64,000 bases of DNA from Meloidogyne chitwoodi (Eukaryota > Nematoda > Chromadorea > Rhabditida > Meloidogynidae), in the NCBI GenBank assembly GCA_015183035.1, contig JACZZP010000010.1, forward strand, positions 1,364,001 to 1,428,000, written 5' to 3'. The notes under the pieces were generated by a model. That model had not been told where the DNA came from and made no database searches. It saw only the letters and a list, made by a program, of their open reading frames with translations. The stretch's first letter is position 1. Each line of letters starts with the position of its first letter. Shown here piece by piece: positions 13,901-26,408 of this stretch. The position numbers and the translations under genes are program-made.

Positions 13901-14552
13901 AATTTAATCATTCAGATTTTAATTTTGATTAATTTTTAATAAATAATTTACCTGAAGATATTAATTTTTTGAATCCTTTAGGTGCATCTTCAGGTCCACT
14001 AATTAAAGGATTATCTTCATTATTTTCAATTTTTCTACATTTTAAACATTCAACTACAATTTGATTTTTATTTTCTTCTAAACTTATTTTTTCAATTTTA
14101 TTTATTGATAATAAGGTTTTTCCATTACATTCATCACTTGAATGAAGAAAAAGACGACAAGCTTTTCTTATTGAATTATTTGATAAAAATAAAATTGAAT
14201 AACTTTAAAAAAATAAAATATATTTATTTAAATTTTAAAATAACCAAAATCTATATCCATAACATTGGTTAATACAATCATTTAATGATTTTGTATAAAC
14301 ATCCATTGTTAACCAAAATTGTCTTTTTTGTTCCCATTCAATTGCTTCATTATCAAATAAAACATTTCCATAAATATTTTTATTTGGAAGAGAACAATCT
14401 TTTTTTAATAAATATTTAATTTAAAATTATTATTAAAAAAAATATTTTTTACCAATATTTTCTTGTAGTTTTCCACCAATTGGAATTTGATTTGTAAAAT
14501 AAATTTGTATTAATAATATAAATCCAAATAAAATAATTAATTTAAAATCCAT
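4964..14552 (-). CDS. Extracellular PAN-like repeat protein with a giant Thr/Glu/Asn-rich mucin-like centre
   Basis: The start at 14552 encodes a hydrophobic N-terminus ([19 protein letters not shown], signal peptide or anchor). Five cysteine modules are spread over many exons: about 14400-13990, 11640-10890, 6255-5830, 5700-5340 and 5285-4964. Each has the PAN/apple-like spacing C-x3-C ... C-x-x-A-x-F ... C-x-L and closes with a C-x-x-C such as ECLKC, SCVRC, IKCIKC, NCIKC or NCVKC. Between modules 2 and 3 one exon of roughly 4.5 kb (about 10863-6303) encodes some 1,500 residues rich in Thr, Glu, Asn and Ser, with very many N-x-S/T sequons and degenerate repeats around a core like [11 protein letters not shown]. 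The intron at about 13952-11645 carries another gene on the opposite strand. PAN domains in secreted nematode proteins usually mediate matrix contacts; a cuticle or apical matrix mucin is likely. No precise orthologue is recognised. Confidence 0.7.
11894..11900 (+). promoter_or_regulatory. TATA box of the nested kinase gene
   Basis: TATAAAA within GGATACTATAAAAAGAAGCC lies 92 bp upstream of the kinase start codon. The same TACTATAAAA core occurs before two other genes in the window (27259 and 32272). Confidence 0.5.
11986..13552 (+). CDS. SH2 domain non-receptor tyrosine kinase (nematode Fer/SPE-8-like), nested in an intron
   Basis: Six exons (11986-12030, 12089-12334, 12378-12642, 12696-12904, 12955-13188, 13235-13552) join in phase to 438 residues. 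Residues about 8-97 form an SH2 domain ([20 protein letters not shown], then DFIIRTSEE carrying the phosphotyrosine-binding Arg). The kinase domain follows: glycine loop GSGAFG, catalytic Lys in VAIKEA, alpha-C Glu in [18 protein letters not shown] and SDVWAFGV. The catalytic loop reads [10 protein letters not shown], so the HRD Arg is Cys. There is no Tyr between DFG and APE. The C-terminal tail is Lys/Arg/Ser/Thr-rich. SH2-kinase architecture of this size is typical of the expanded nematode Fer-related group, several members of which work in sperm. The gene is clearly richer in G/C than its host gene and lies antisense in a host intron. An expressed gene is likely; a role in the male germline is inference. 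Confidence 0.88.
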
Positions 14553-17500
14553 CTAATAAGCAAAGAAAGAAGGAAAATAATTAAAAAAAACTTTTTTTGT
14601 TGTTAAAATTAAAGAAAATAAAATTAAAATATTTTTAATTTTTTTTAATAATCATAGAGATTGATTCTAAAAATAAAAATAATTTAAAAAATAAAAGAAA
14701 ATATTTAAAACAATAAAATTAAGAAAAATAAATAAATTTTATATTTATTTATATTTTATTGTTGTAAAAATATAAAAATAATTTATAATCCAGTTTTATT
14801 TTAGATCATATTTTTAATTATTTTATTTATTTAATTTTGTCCCTAAAAATAACTTTTTTTGTAATTAAAAAATAAGTTTAATGATCAAAATAAAAATAAG
14901 AAGCATAAAAATTAAAGTTGTAAAAATTATTTTTGGTTAAAAAATACATATATATTTATTTATTATTCTAATAAAATAATATTGTTTTTACAAAAGGCAA
15001 CTTTTACGAATAATAAAATAATTATATTAATTAATTAATTAATATAATTATTTTAAATTAATTAATTTATTTATTTATTTATTAAAATAAATTTAGAAGA
15101 ATTAATAATATATTTTAATTAATTTATTTAAAAAAATATTTTTATTTTAATAATTTATTAAATTAAATATTTAAGAAATAAAATAAATATTTTTTTTTTA
15201 ATTTCATTCTTTAAATTTAAAAAATTAGCTTTAATTTTTTGAACATTTTATTTTTTATATGTATTATTTATTTAATTGAAAGAGTTCTAAAATTAGTAAA
15301 TAATTTATTTTTCTTTATGAGTAATAAAATACTTGATATATATTTTTAAAAATAATATTTGAATCATCAAAACTCTTTTTTTAATTATTTAAGGTAAATA
15401 TATAATTGGGCAAGAATAAAAAAATAATAACAAAGAAAAAATGTTTTTGTTTGCTCATTTTTATTTTTTAAATTTCAATTGAATAAAAAAAAATAAAAAT
15501 ATATATTTGGGACATTTAAGAGATATTAAATTTTATTAAAAAAAAAAAAGAAATTAAAAATTTGATGAAATAATTATGTAAATAAATTTAAGATAAAATA
15601 AGACTTTAATTATTTTTTTTATTTAAAATTATAAAAATAAATAAAATAATTAAATAATTCCATTTCAAATTTTCTTTTCGAAAAAGACTTAAAAAAAGAA
15701 AAAGTTTTCATATTTTTACAATTAAATATTTGTTATTTAATTAATATTATTTTTAAAAAATATTTGTATGTAGGTCTGTTGAGGTAGACAAAATAAAAAA
15801 TATTTTAAATTATTCATTTAATCGAAGAATTATTTTTCTCCGTGTTGGCCTTCAGAGTTTTTTTAAATTTATTTTTCTTTTCTTCCTCCTCAAGGTCCTC
15901 CCTCCTTTTTAAACTTTTTGTTTTGCGCAAAGATTGACTTATAAATTGTTTTTTTGTTGATTAAAAGAAAGGAAATATATAATATCATTTTTTTATGCCC
16001 GAATTGTTGTCATATTAACTTTAGGAAATAGATTTAAAAAAAGATATAAATATATTTATTTATTTATTTAATAGTACAAAACAATGAAATTGGCAAAAAA
16101 TTGAAATATATAATATTTTGTTAAATTAAATATTTATTTAAAAATTAATTAAAATAATTTTTAAAATAAAAAAAGAAAATTTTAAATTAAATAATTTAAG
16201 TTTTTAAATTAAAATAATAAATAATAATTATAATAAACAATTTATAATTAAATTTATTTTAAGAATTTTAAAAATAATTAATTAAATTTGTAAATTATTT
16301 AAAATATTTAATAAAAAATATTTGAAATTTTTGATGGCAAAAGAGTAAAAATGAATGCGCGTGAAAAAAAAAAGAAAAGAAAAGGTTTATTTAACGCCTA
16401 CATAAATATTTAAAAAAGAATAAGATGAAACCTGTAGAAAAAGATGATGATGGGGGGACATAAATAATATTTTTTATTTTATTTTAAAAGGGCCAAAGAA
16501 TGTTTTTATTAGAAAAATGATAGAAATATAAGATAAAATATAATTTTAAAAAATACAAAAAATAAAAAAGTTATTTTTTAATTATTAATAAATTAAATAA
16601 TTTTTATTTTTAAATTTATTTTGTTTGGTCAATTTTAAATAAATTGTTATAAATTAAAATTAATTTTTAACAACAAGTACATTATTAAAATATGTTATTA
16701 CCAAAAACTAAAAAAAAATTTTTTATTTATAAATTAAAAAATAAAACAATAATATTTTATTAAAAAAAAGTTTTATTTTTTATTTTTAAATAAATCAATC
16801 ATTAAAAACCCTTTTTTACGGAAGAATCTTTTGAACTGTTTTTAGGTTATTTTTAATGTTTAGAAATTTCTATTTCTTTTGTTGGACAAAATAAACATAT
16901 GCGCGAAAATAGACAAAAAAAAAAAAAAGAGAATAAAAAAAATAAATATTCAAACAATTGACTTTTTATTATTAACGCTTAATTTACAAATTAATTAATT
17001 AAATAAATAAATAAAATGTATATTTAACCTGAACCAATTATTTATTAAAGGTATAATTTATAATATTAAATTATAATTTTAATAATAAATAATTTATTTA
17101 TTTATTTTAAAATTCAAAAAAAAATATTAAAAAAAAATTATTAATATTTATTTTGATTGGCGCAATCAACATATTTTTGAAAATTTTTTTTATTTTAATT
17201 TTAATTACAACCACTCCTAATTTTTATCCTTTCATTACCACAATTTTTAAATACCATCAATTGACTGAATATATTAACAAAATATATTTATAAGTGAAAG
17301 GCAAAGGTAAAAAGAAGGGTGATTAAAGACAGCCTCGGGGACAACATAAAAAAGAGAAAGGGCAAAAATAAAAATAAAAAAAAGAAGAACCAGTTAAAAA
17401 AATAAATATTATATAAAACCACCAAAAGGCCTTAGAAGAAGAAGAAGAAATAAATATAAAATTCTAATGTGAAAAGACTAAAAAAATTTTTGCATTTAAA

Positions 17501-17979
17501 CAAGTCTAAGTATAAAAATAATATTTATTTATTTATATATCGTCATAAAATTAAGAAAGAAGGTAAAAAACGAGAAATATGTAAAAATTTTAAAATAAAG
17601 ATTTATTATATATTTTTTTGTTCTTTTAAATTTTAACAAAAAATATCATTTATATACCATTTTAATAGTATTTAAAATAAAATTAATATTTTAATTATTT
17701 TTTAAAATATTAATTAAATTATTATAATCTTTTAATTGTAATTCTAAATAAGATATTAATTTTAAAAATATATTAATGTTTTAATTTTAAAAGTTGGGAG
17801 AATATTTAATTCTTTAAATTAAATATAATTTAAAAATAAATATGTACATAGACTTATTTAAAAAAAGAATAATTTTATTAATATCAAAAATGTTAAATTG
17901 TAAATAAATAAATTGAGTGAATGGCCAACCAAATAAATAATATTAAGAATAAAATAAAATACTAATTAATGGGCGTATT
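14553..17979. other. Long AT-rich gene-poor region
   Basis: This stretch of 3.4 kb lies between the divergent 5' end of the PAN/mucin gene and the 3' end of FEN1. It consists of A/T runs and low-complexity ATTT/TAAA repeats. No open frame with non-trivial composition, tRNA or TIR element was found. Slightly more complex patches at 15765-15960, 16330-16460 and 17290-17350 show no recognisable coding signal. Confidence 0.6.
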
Positions 17980-20297
17980 TCAATTAATTTTATGAGCTTT
18001 AAATCGTTTGGTCATTTTTTTAGTATTCTTCACATTCTTGTTTGGTTTTTTAGAAGCAGCAAGGACCTTTAGCGAAGACTTTACATTTTGTTTCGTATTA
18101 GGCGTTCCGCCCCCAATTTTTTGATGATTTTTTGGTTGTTTTTCATCATCTTCACTATCATCCTTTTAATTAAAAAAATAATAATATTTATTTTTTAAAT
18201 TAATTTTAATTAAATTATTTAGGATTATCTTTTATTTATTTACCTCTTGTTCATTATTATTATTACAAGTACTTTTATTATCTTCTTTTTCTTCCTCTTT
18301 TTCTTCTTCATCATCATCTTCAATTATCACTCTACGCTTTTTTGACAATTTTTTATCGTTACTACTAATATTACAATTGTTATTTCTTTTGTTGTCTTTT
18401 TCAATAGATACAGGAATTGGTACAAAAAATGCATCAATTCGACCTTGTTGGGCAGTTTTTCTACTCTTTTTGAGGCGGTCAAGGCCAGTTCGGATTCGAT
18501 CCTCACTAAAATATTTAGAAAAACCAATTATTTAGTAAATTCTTAAAGGAAAAATAAACAAAATTATATTTTTAATTTAATCTTTTAATTTAAAAAATCA
18601 AAAAAATATCCAATAAAATTTTTTATTTTTACAATAATTTAGTCAGTCCCATATATCACAAAAAACAAATTTTTGCTTACGCAGAAGAAAATATGAAAAA
18701 AATAAAAATGATTTCTTGATAATTTATTATAAATATAAAAAAATAAAAATTCCTCAAAAGAGAAATATTATTTAAAAAATAACTGTTCAGAGAATAATAA
18801 CCAAAATGTGATAAATATTTAATAAATTTTAGATGTGTAGACTATAATTATTTATAATAATTAATAAATAATTTTACTAAACTAATTGAAATTAAAAAAA
18901 AAAAGAATTTGATAAAAAAAATAATGAATCATAAAATTGAGTTTATTAAACAAAAATAAAATAAAAATAATTTCTATTAATTATTGAGATTTTTTGTTAA
19001 AAAGTTTAAAATAAAATAATTTTAAAAATACCTAAATCCTTTCTGAGCACACATATAATCAATTAATTCCTTAACTTTTGGTTCTGACCATGTAAACTAA
19101 AATTTTTTTTAGATTTTTTAAATAATTAAAAATTTACTTCAAATTTATTTCCATCCTCTATACTAGGTTGCAAAAAAAGATTGCGTGCTTCCTTGTATTT
19201 CCATGCTGATGGTGGAGGAAATTTCTGGATAAAAATTTGAAGATTTCTACACATAAATAACCTTATGGTCGATATTTTTAAGAATTTCTTCAATAGAGCC
19301 ATATTGCTTAATTAATTCAACTGATTTTTTGGGACCAATTCCCCTAATATTTCCACAATAATCACAACCAAGTAAAATACATAAATCGATAAATTGTTCG
19401 TATGTCAAATCCAATCCTTGTAAAACTTTTTCCAAATAAAATTCCTGAACAAAAATTATATAATATTGATTAAATTTAAATTTTTTAAATTAATAACTTT
19501 GTAAATTATTTTAATAAACATTTTAAAATAACTTTTATTGGCATTTTTTTAGCTTCACTAAATGTCATGTGTCGAACAAGAATTAGAGAACCAAATGTCA
19601 ATGCATCCATATCTTCTGTTGCCGTTGCATAAACAACCCCTTTACGAACAAGTTCAGCACATTGGGCTTCGGCTTCGCAAGGAGCTTCAACAATTGGAAC
19701 ACCCATTAGATTAAGCAACTTTTTGCAGTCATCAGTATGCTCACTAGTCACCTTTTTTATTAAAATAAAACAATAAATATTACAAAAAATATATTTTAAA
19801 ACGCAAAATTCAAACATTTAGTCACTATATTTAAAAAAATTTTTATAAAGATTACCTTCACTAAACGTCGATTATATTTTTCAATAGCTTCAGTATCACC
19901 TTTCTCGGTTGCTACCGCTAATTGCTCTTCTGTTTCTGCACGCTTCTCTGATCGCTTATCCAATTCATGAGATTTAAGTTCAGGAGGTTTTCCATCAAAA
20001 ACATAAACTGGCTTTATGCCATTTTCCATCATTCGGATTGTACGATAAAATAATCCATTCAAATGGCTAAAAATTAAAAAAAAATAATTTCTAATAAGTA
20101 AAAAATTAGTTCCTTGTCGTTTCTCCATCCGCAGATGAAAGAACTGCTCCATCTTGCCTTACAGCAATTAAAAATTGATACAAGCTCATTGAAGCATCAA
20201 TGGCAATTTTCCGTCCAAAATATGCCTTCATTTCCAATGTTTTCAAAGCTTTCGGACAATGGTCAGCAATCACTTTTGATAAATCCTTTATTCCCAT
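17980..20297 (-). CDS. crn-1: Flap endonuclease 1 (FEN1 / CRN-1)
   Basis: This structure-specific nuclease removes 5' flaps in lagging-strand synthesis and long-patch base excision repair; in C. elegans CRN-1 also acts in apoptotic DNA degradation. The protein starts [18 protein letters not shown]. Metal-binding acidic residues are present in [37 protein letters not shown] and LLGCDYC; the helix-hairpin-helix motif is [15 protein letters not shown]. The PCNA-binding box is QGRIDAFF. The C-terminal tail is longer than in vertebrates, with Asp/Glu-rich and Lys-rich tracts and an end at KRFKAHKIN. There are eight exons; the long intron (about 18512-19030) splits the codon for Ser in GFSED. The first intron (20067-20112) has a GA donor. 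Its 5' end is divergent from UQCRH, with a transposable element between them. Confidence 0.95.
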
Positions 20298-20563
20298 TAT
20301 TCTTTAACTTTTTTATATTTGATTAATAAAATAAAAAACCTTAAATAAAATAATAATATTTAAAAAAAAGATATATGTACATTGTATGTAAATTTAAATT
20401 TAAAGTGCATATATAATGTAAACAGAAAAAATTCCTTGCTGACTAAATGTAAATATTTACTCTTATTAGCGAAATGTCCATATGCGTTTAATTCTTCCTG
20501 TTTGACTAAAATGTCGTTCGTAATCTTCTTTTTATTTTTTATAATTCTCTTTGAGTTTTGAAT
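20298..20563. other. FEN1 upstream region
   Basis: Non-coding flank of FEN1 up to the target duplication of the MULE-like element. An ATG at 20513 opens a short hydrophobic frame that has no support as a coding exon. With the element removed, FEN1 and UQCRH would be divergent with only about 350 bp between their starts. Confidence 0.5.
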
Positions 20564-20572
20564 CCTATTTTA

Positions 20573-21832
20573 GGTGCGACGACATTTGCGCCGTTGACAT
20601 TTGCGCCGCGACACTTGCGCTGCGACTTATGCGCCGACGACATTTGCGGCGACGACTTTTGCGCCGGAAATATTTTAAAACGCGACATTTGCGCCGCCTT
20701 TAAATTTAAAAAAAAAGTAATATGTATTTATTAAAGGATTAAAAAATTATTAAAAAATTAAACTAAAATGTATCAACTAAATAAATCCGATTAAGATTCT
20801 AAATATTCATTCTTTTAAATATTTGGCTATTGTATGTTATAGCGGACTTTTTCTTTCTGTACCGATCCGGATGAGTGAGGTGTCATTCGAAAGCTCTTGC
20901 AAAACTTAGTCGAACTAGACATGGGGGAAGTTGATCCGACGTCTATAAGCCGAGTTACAGGTCCCCGAATATTGAAAAATTATAGGGGGGACCAAGCTCT
21001 ACTAAGTGATTACTGCGGCTGCACTTTAATTATTTTCACTGATGTGAATTAATTATGTAATTTGCGCCGTAGAATAACGCATGTACCAAAAGCCAACGAG
21101 AGATGGGCTCTCAAATGAAGAAGTCATAAAACACTCCCAATTGGTCCAAGTTTGGCGTGTTTCTAGCAAACTTCGATCCTTCATAGCTTTGTTCAAAATC
21201 ATTCAATCAAAACGATTTTGGTCTCATTCGATAGGTCTCGAAGAGTTCTTTCGAATGAGCTATATACTCATATTCGAATTTTTCACCCCAAAAATGAGCT
21301 TACTCCCCCTATGATTTTTCAATTTTCGGGGACCTGTAACTCGGCTCTTAGACGTCGGATCAACTTCCCCCATGTCTGCAAGAGCTTTCGAATGACACCT
21401 CACTCATCCGGATCGGTACAGAAAGAAAAAGTCTCTATAACATACAATATTCAAATATTTAACTGCACAAATATAGCTGCAGTCTTTTTTCATTCATTAG
21501 AGCATAAAAAAGGAATTGATATTTGGGTTGATTATTTGCTAATTAATATTTCAAACCTGTTAGGCTGTTGAAAATTTTAATAATATCATTTAAATAAATG
21601 ATTAAATTTAATTTTAAAATCATTTTAGACTTAATTCTTTTTAAAATTTAATTTTTTAAATCTTTAATATTACTTTACTTTTTTAATTTAAAGGCGGCGC
21701 AAATGTCGCGTTTTAAAATATTTCCGGCGCAAAAGTCGTCGGCGCAAAAGTCGTCGCCGCAAATGTCGTCGGCGCATAAGTCGCAGCGCAAGTGTCGCGG
21801 CGCAAATGTCAACGGCGCAAATGTCCTGCAAC
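20573..21832. mobile_element. Non-autonomous MULE-like element with tandem-repeat TIRs
   Basis: About 1,260 bp with long inverted arms (about 20573-20702 and 21692-21832) made of GC-rich tandem units such as GACATTTGCGCCG. The left end reads GGTGCGACGACATTTGCG, and the right end reverse-complemented reads GGTTGCAGGACATTTGCG. A perfect 9-bp direct repeat, CCTATTTTA, flanks it (20564-20572 and 21833-21841). Long TIRs with 9-bp duplications are typical of the Mutator superfamily. No transposase is encoded, so it must have moved with enzymes from elsewhere. It carries a second palindromic element in its centre and ends 80 bp before the UQCRH start. Confidence 0.85.
20838..21442 (-). mobile_element. 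Inner palindromic element (family shared with 42316-42928)
   Basis: The arms are inverted repeats starting with TATTGTATGTTATAG; they share CTGTACCGATCCGGATGAG and CGAGTTACAGGTCCCCGAA. The centre (about 21050-21300) matches the reverse complement of 42490-42720 closely over more than 200 bp, including shared blocks such as TGAAGAAGTCATAAAACACT. The other copy lacks the GC-rich outer arms, so this looks like a separate element nested in the MULE-like one. No protein is encoded. Confidence 0.7.
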
Positions 21833-21912
21833 CCTATTTTATTAAATTTTTTTTTAGTTTTTCCGATACATTATCATTATTAAAAGTAATTTCTATTCCT
21901 TTAATATTTTAA

Positions 21913-22320
21913 ATGGCGGAGGTTTATGTTTATTTTTACTTTTATTTAAACTTGTTTTTACAGAAAAAATGCGAAGAAGGTACCGATCCTGTAACATTTT
22001 ATCGCGAGCAATGTGCACTCGAAAAGAAGGCAATTGATTTGAAGGAAATACTCGAAACTTGTAATGAGCGTGTGCGTGCCAATCCTGATTCTGGTGAATC
22101 TTGTCACATGGTATTTTTTAATATTTTAATAATTGTCATATTGAGAAATTTTCGAATGTTTCCAGAGTTAGGCAAAACTTTAAAATTTTCAGTTTTTTAA
22201 TGATATGCAATCAATGTTTTCTTTTAAGTAAAAAATTTTTTCAAATTAAAGGAGATGACAGACTACGTTCACTTTCTTGATCACTGTGCAATGCCAAAAG
22301 CTTTCAAGCATTTGAAATGA
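21913..22320 (+). CDS. UQCRH: Cytochrome b-c1 complex hinge protein (UQCRH / QCR6)
   Basis: Three exons (21913-21921, 21964-22110, 22252-22320) give a 74-residue acidic protein: MAE, then KKCEEGTDPVTFYREQCAL through NPDSGESCHM, then EMTDYVHFLDHCAMPKAF and a terminal LK. It has the paired cysteines of the hinge protein (C-x-E-...-C, ETCNERV, SCHM, DHC) and the characteristic HC-x-x-x-x-F-x-x-LK ending. The protein sits on the intermembrane-space side of complex III and helps cytochrome c1 to pass electrons to cytochrome c. The start is chosen because ATGGCGGAG is followed directly by a GT donor and an in-phase acceptor. The transposable element upstream ends within its promoter. Confidence 0.88.
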
Positions 22321-22773
22321 CTACAAAGATGTTGATAAATGTTTTAGGATTAAACCTCTATTGTTTGTTACTATATAAACATTTTTTTATTAAAATTTAA
22401 AAAATTGGGACAAATAAATTGACCATTATAATTTTCTTTGTGCTTAGAAAAACCTTTTAATCAACATTGAAAACGAGCCTCTTGATTTTTATTTTAAGCT
22501 CAAATTTAAAAAATTAATTCGCTAATTTAGTAAGTATTGTTTATTTGGTCGTTTCAATCTTATTTTTTTATAAATTGCCTATGTTGATTCTTATCTCACA
22601 ATCATTTTACCTGCGTCATCATTATTATCTTTTAGCGTCATCTTATCTTTTAAGAGAATTCAAATAAAAAAGATTTTTAATGAATACATACATTCCAAAT
22701 CACATTATATTAACTTTGTTTTGTCAATTAAAATTAGTAATAACTTAAAATTAGTTTTTTTTAGAGAACTTCA
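22321..22773. other. Intergenic region between UQCRH and the small-protein gene
   Basis: About 450 bp holding the 3' UTR of UQCRH and the promoter of the next plus-strand gene. The ATG at 22774 is preceded by TTTTTTAG, a possible splice or trans-splice acceptor. No other feature was recognised. Confidence 0.5.
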
Positions 22774-23264
22774 ATGATTCTAATAAGTGTTATTACTATT
22801 CTTTTTATTTCGGCTTTATTTATTGGGTCAAGTACTCAAGAGAAGATTAAAAAACAATTTATTAGTTCTCCACAAGAAACACAAGCCAAATATGATATAA
22901 ATCCTTCTGGATCGGAACAGATAAAAATGCAAAAGCCTAAAAGTTTGAAGACATCGGTCGATTATGGACTCTGCAAACAGGAATGTAAACGAAAACGAGA
23001 TCAAGAATCTACCGGACAGGTAATTTAATATACGAATGTATGTACATATTAAACGAGGAATAAGTTCTTAGAGGGTTATTTCTGATCAATGTTGATCAGA
23101 TCAACTTTCAAAGGGACTAAATAAATATTAAGAAACTACATTTAATAATTTAACACCCTTAAATTGTTAAGTATGTACAATGGCTTCGAGAGGAACTAAA
23201 ATTTGCCGAGGAACAATCGCGAATCCAAGAAAATCAACAACAATCAGTCGGAAGTGATATTTGA
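22774..23264 (+). CDS. Small membrane-anchored or secreted protein, unknown
   Basis: Two exons (22774-23019 and 23172-23264) join in phase to 111 residues. The N-terminus MILISVITILFISALFIGSS is a signal peptide or single membrane anchor. The rest is hydrophilic. It has two cysteines in DYGLCKQECKRKRD followed by a helical QYVQWLREELKFAEEQSRIQ. No family is recognised. It lies 450 bp downstream of UQCRH on the same strand and converges with the mS38 gene. Confidence 0.65.
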
Positions 23265-23390
23265 GAGAAACTCCAAGATGTTGCGACAATTTCTAGCCAT
23301 TTATATTATAATGATAAATTTTTTATATCTAATTAAAAAAATTTATGCATTGAACTAAACTTGAAAATAACAAAATCTCAAGAACAATTC

Positions 23391-24189
23391 CTATTCTTTT
23401 TCCTCCTTTTTATTAAATTTCGTAATGGGATAACCAACCAATTCAAGTATTTTCCTTCTTTCTTCTTCTTCATTTTTCCTTATCTTGTGTAAGAAGTCAT
23501 TTGGCGGCCCTACAATATAATGACGTTGATAATCAGAACAAAGTTTATTTAGTATAGGGCTTTCTTCAATGCTTGGTAATCCAAAGCGTTTATCGATATA
23601 ATCATCTTTATCGACTGAATAAAGCTCTTCAATCGTCATTAATGTTGACCAATGGGGAAACTTTTTCCTTCCACTTGGTTCTACATCTACACGCCAATCC
23701 ATTTTGGCTCTAAACTTTGGTATATTTGAAAAAATATAAGAAATCAGAAACTTACTTTTCCATAGTTTCCTTTGCATATTCTAACGGATCGAAACGCTTG
23801 AACTCATCAATCATTTTACGCATTCTACCTCGAAAGAGATCCTCAGCCTGAAATACAATTTTAGAAGGTTGACTGTATAAATTAAAAATTTATCCCTGAT
23901 CTATATTAGAATGATTTAAAAACTCCATTCGAAAAACTAAATTATTTTAACCACTGTATAAATCAAACGACAAACCAAACGAACATACCCTTTGTTTCTT
24001 CTGCGCATGTCTTTTCTTGATTTGCCACCAGTCACGCTTAAGACGTTTTAAGTATTTGTGCCTATTCATTTTGTGTCTTCGAATTCTCATTATTAACGGC
24101 TGACTAGTGCCTGACGCCGCAGGAATTATAACAGATTCCAGAGGTGAAATGAAAGATGGAATAAGATTCCGTCTTAAGACAGAAAACAT
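23391..24189 (-). CDS. Mitochondrial small ribosomal subunit protein mS38 (AURKAIP1/Cox24 family)
   Basis: The first exon starts MFSVLRRNLIPSFISP, a Ser/Arg N-terminus fitting a mitochondrial presequence. It continues into MRIRRHKMNRHKYLKRLKRD, the basic (R/K)-x-x-K-M-x-x-H-K-x-x-K core that defines the mS38 family and packs into rRNA near the decoding centre. Two more exons follow (about 23848-23757 and 23709-23391). They give a C-terminal extension, with AEDLFRGRMRKMIDEFKRFD, KMDWRVDVEPSGRKKFPHW and an end at KKEEKE. In most members the basic core lies at the C-terminus, so the extension of about 150 residues is unusual. The introns are in phase (ATG GAA AA | A GCC). Confidence 0.65.
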
Positions 24190-24408
24190 TTTTCTAAAAT
24201 AAGTAAAAATTACTAATAAAATACATATTTTGATAAAATTTATTAAAATATAAAACAACATTAAATATAATTAAATAAAAATACTTAACCAAAATTTTAT
24301 AAAATAAAGGCAATAAAAAAAATACTACAAAAATATAAAAAGAAATGCTAAAATAAATATTCATAAAATAAAAAATATATGGCTAAATTTTTTTAATTTT
24401 TTAAAAAT

Positions 24409-26408
<2,000 letters not shown>

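Noticed and set aside
15770..15800. TGAGGTAG, the let-7 seed
   Set aside because: Only the first eight bases match, the rest of let-7 is absent, and no long precursor hairpin is visible.
20513..20570. ATGTCGTTCG as a UQCRH start, with the element in an intron
   Set aside because: The ATG at 21913 splices cleanly in phase to the UQCRH body with normal length, so the element is better placed upstream.
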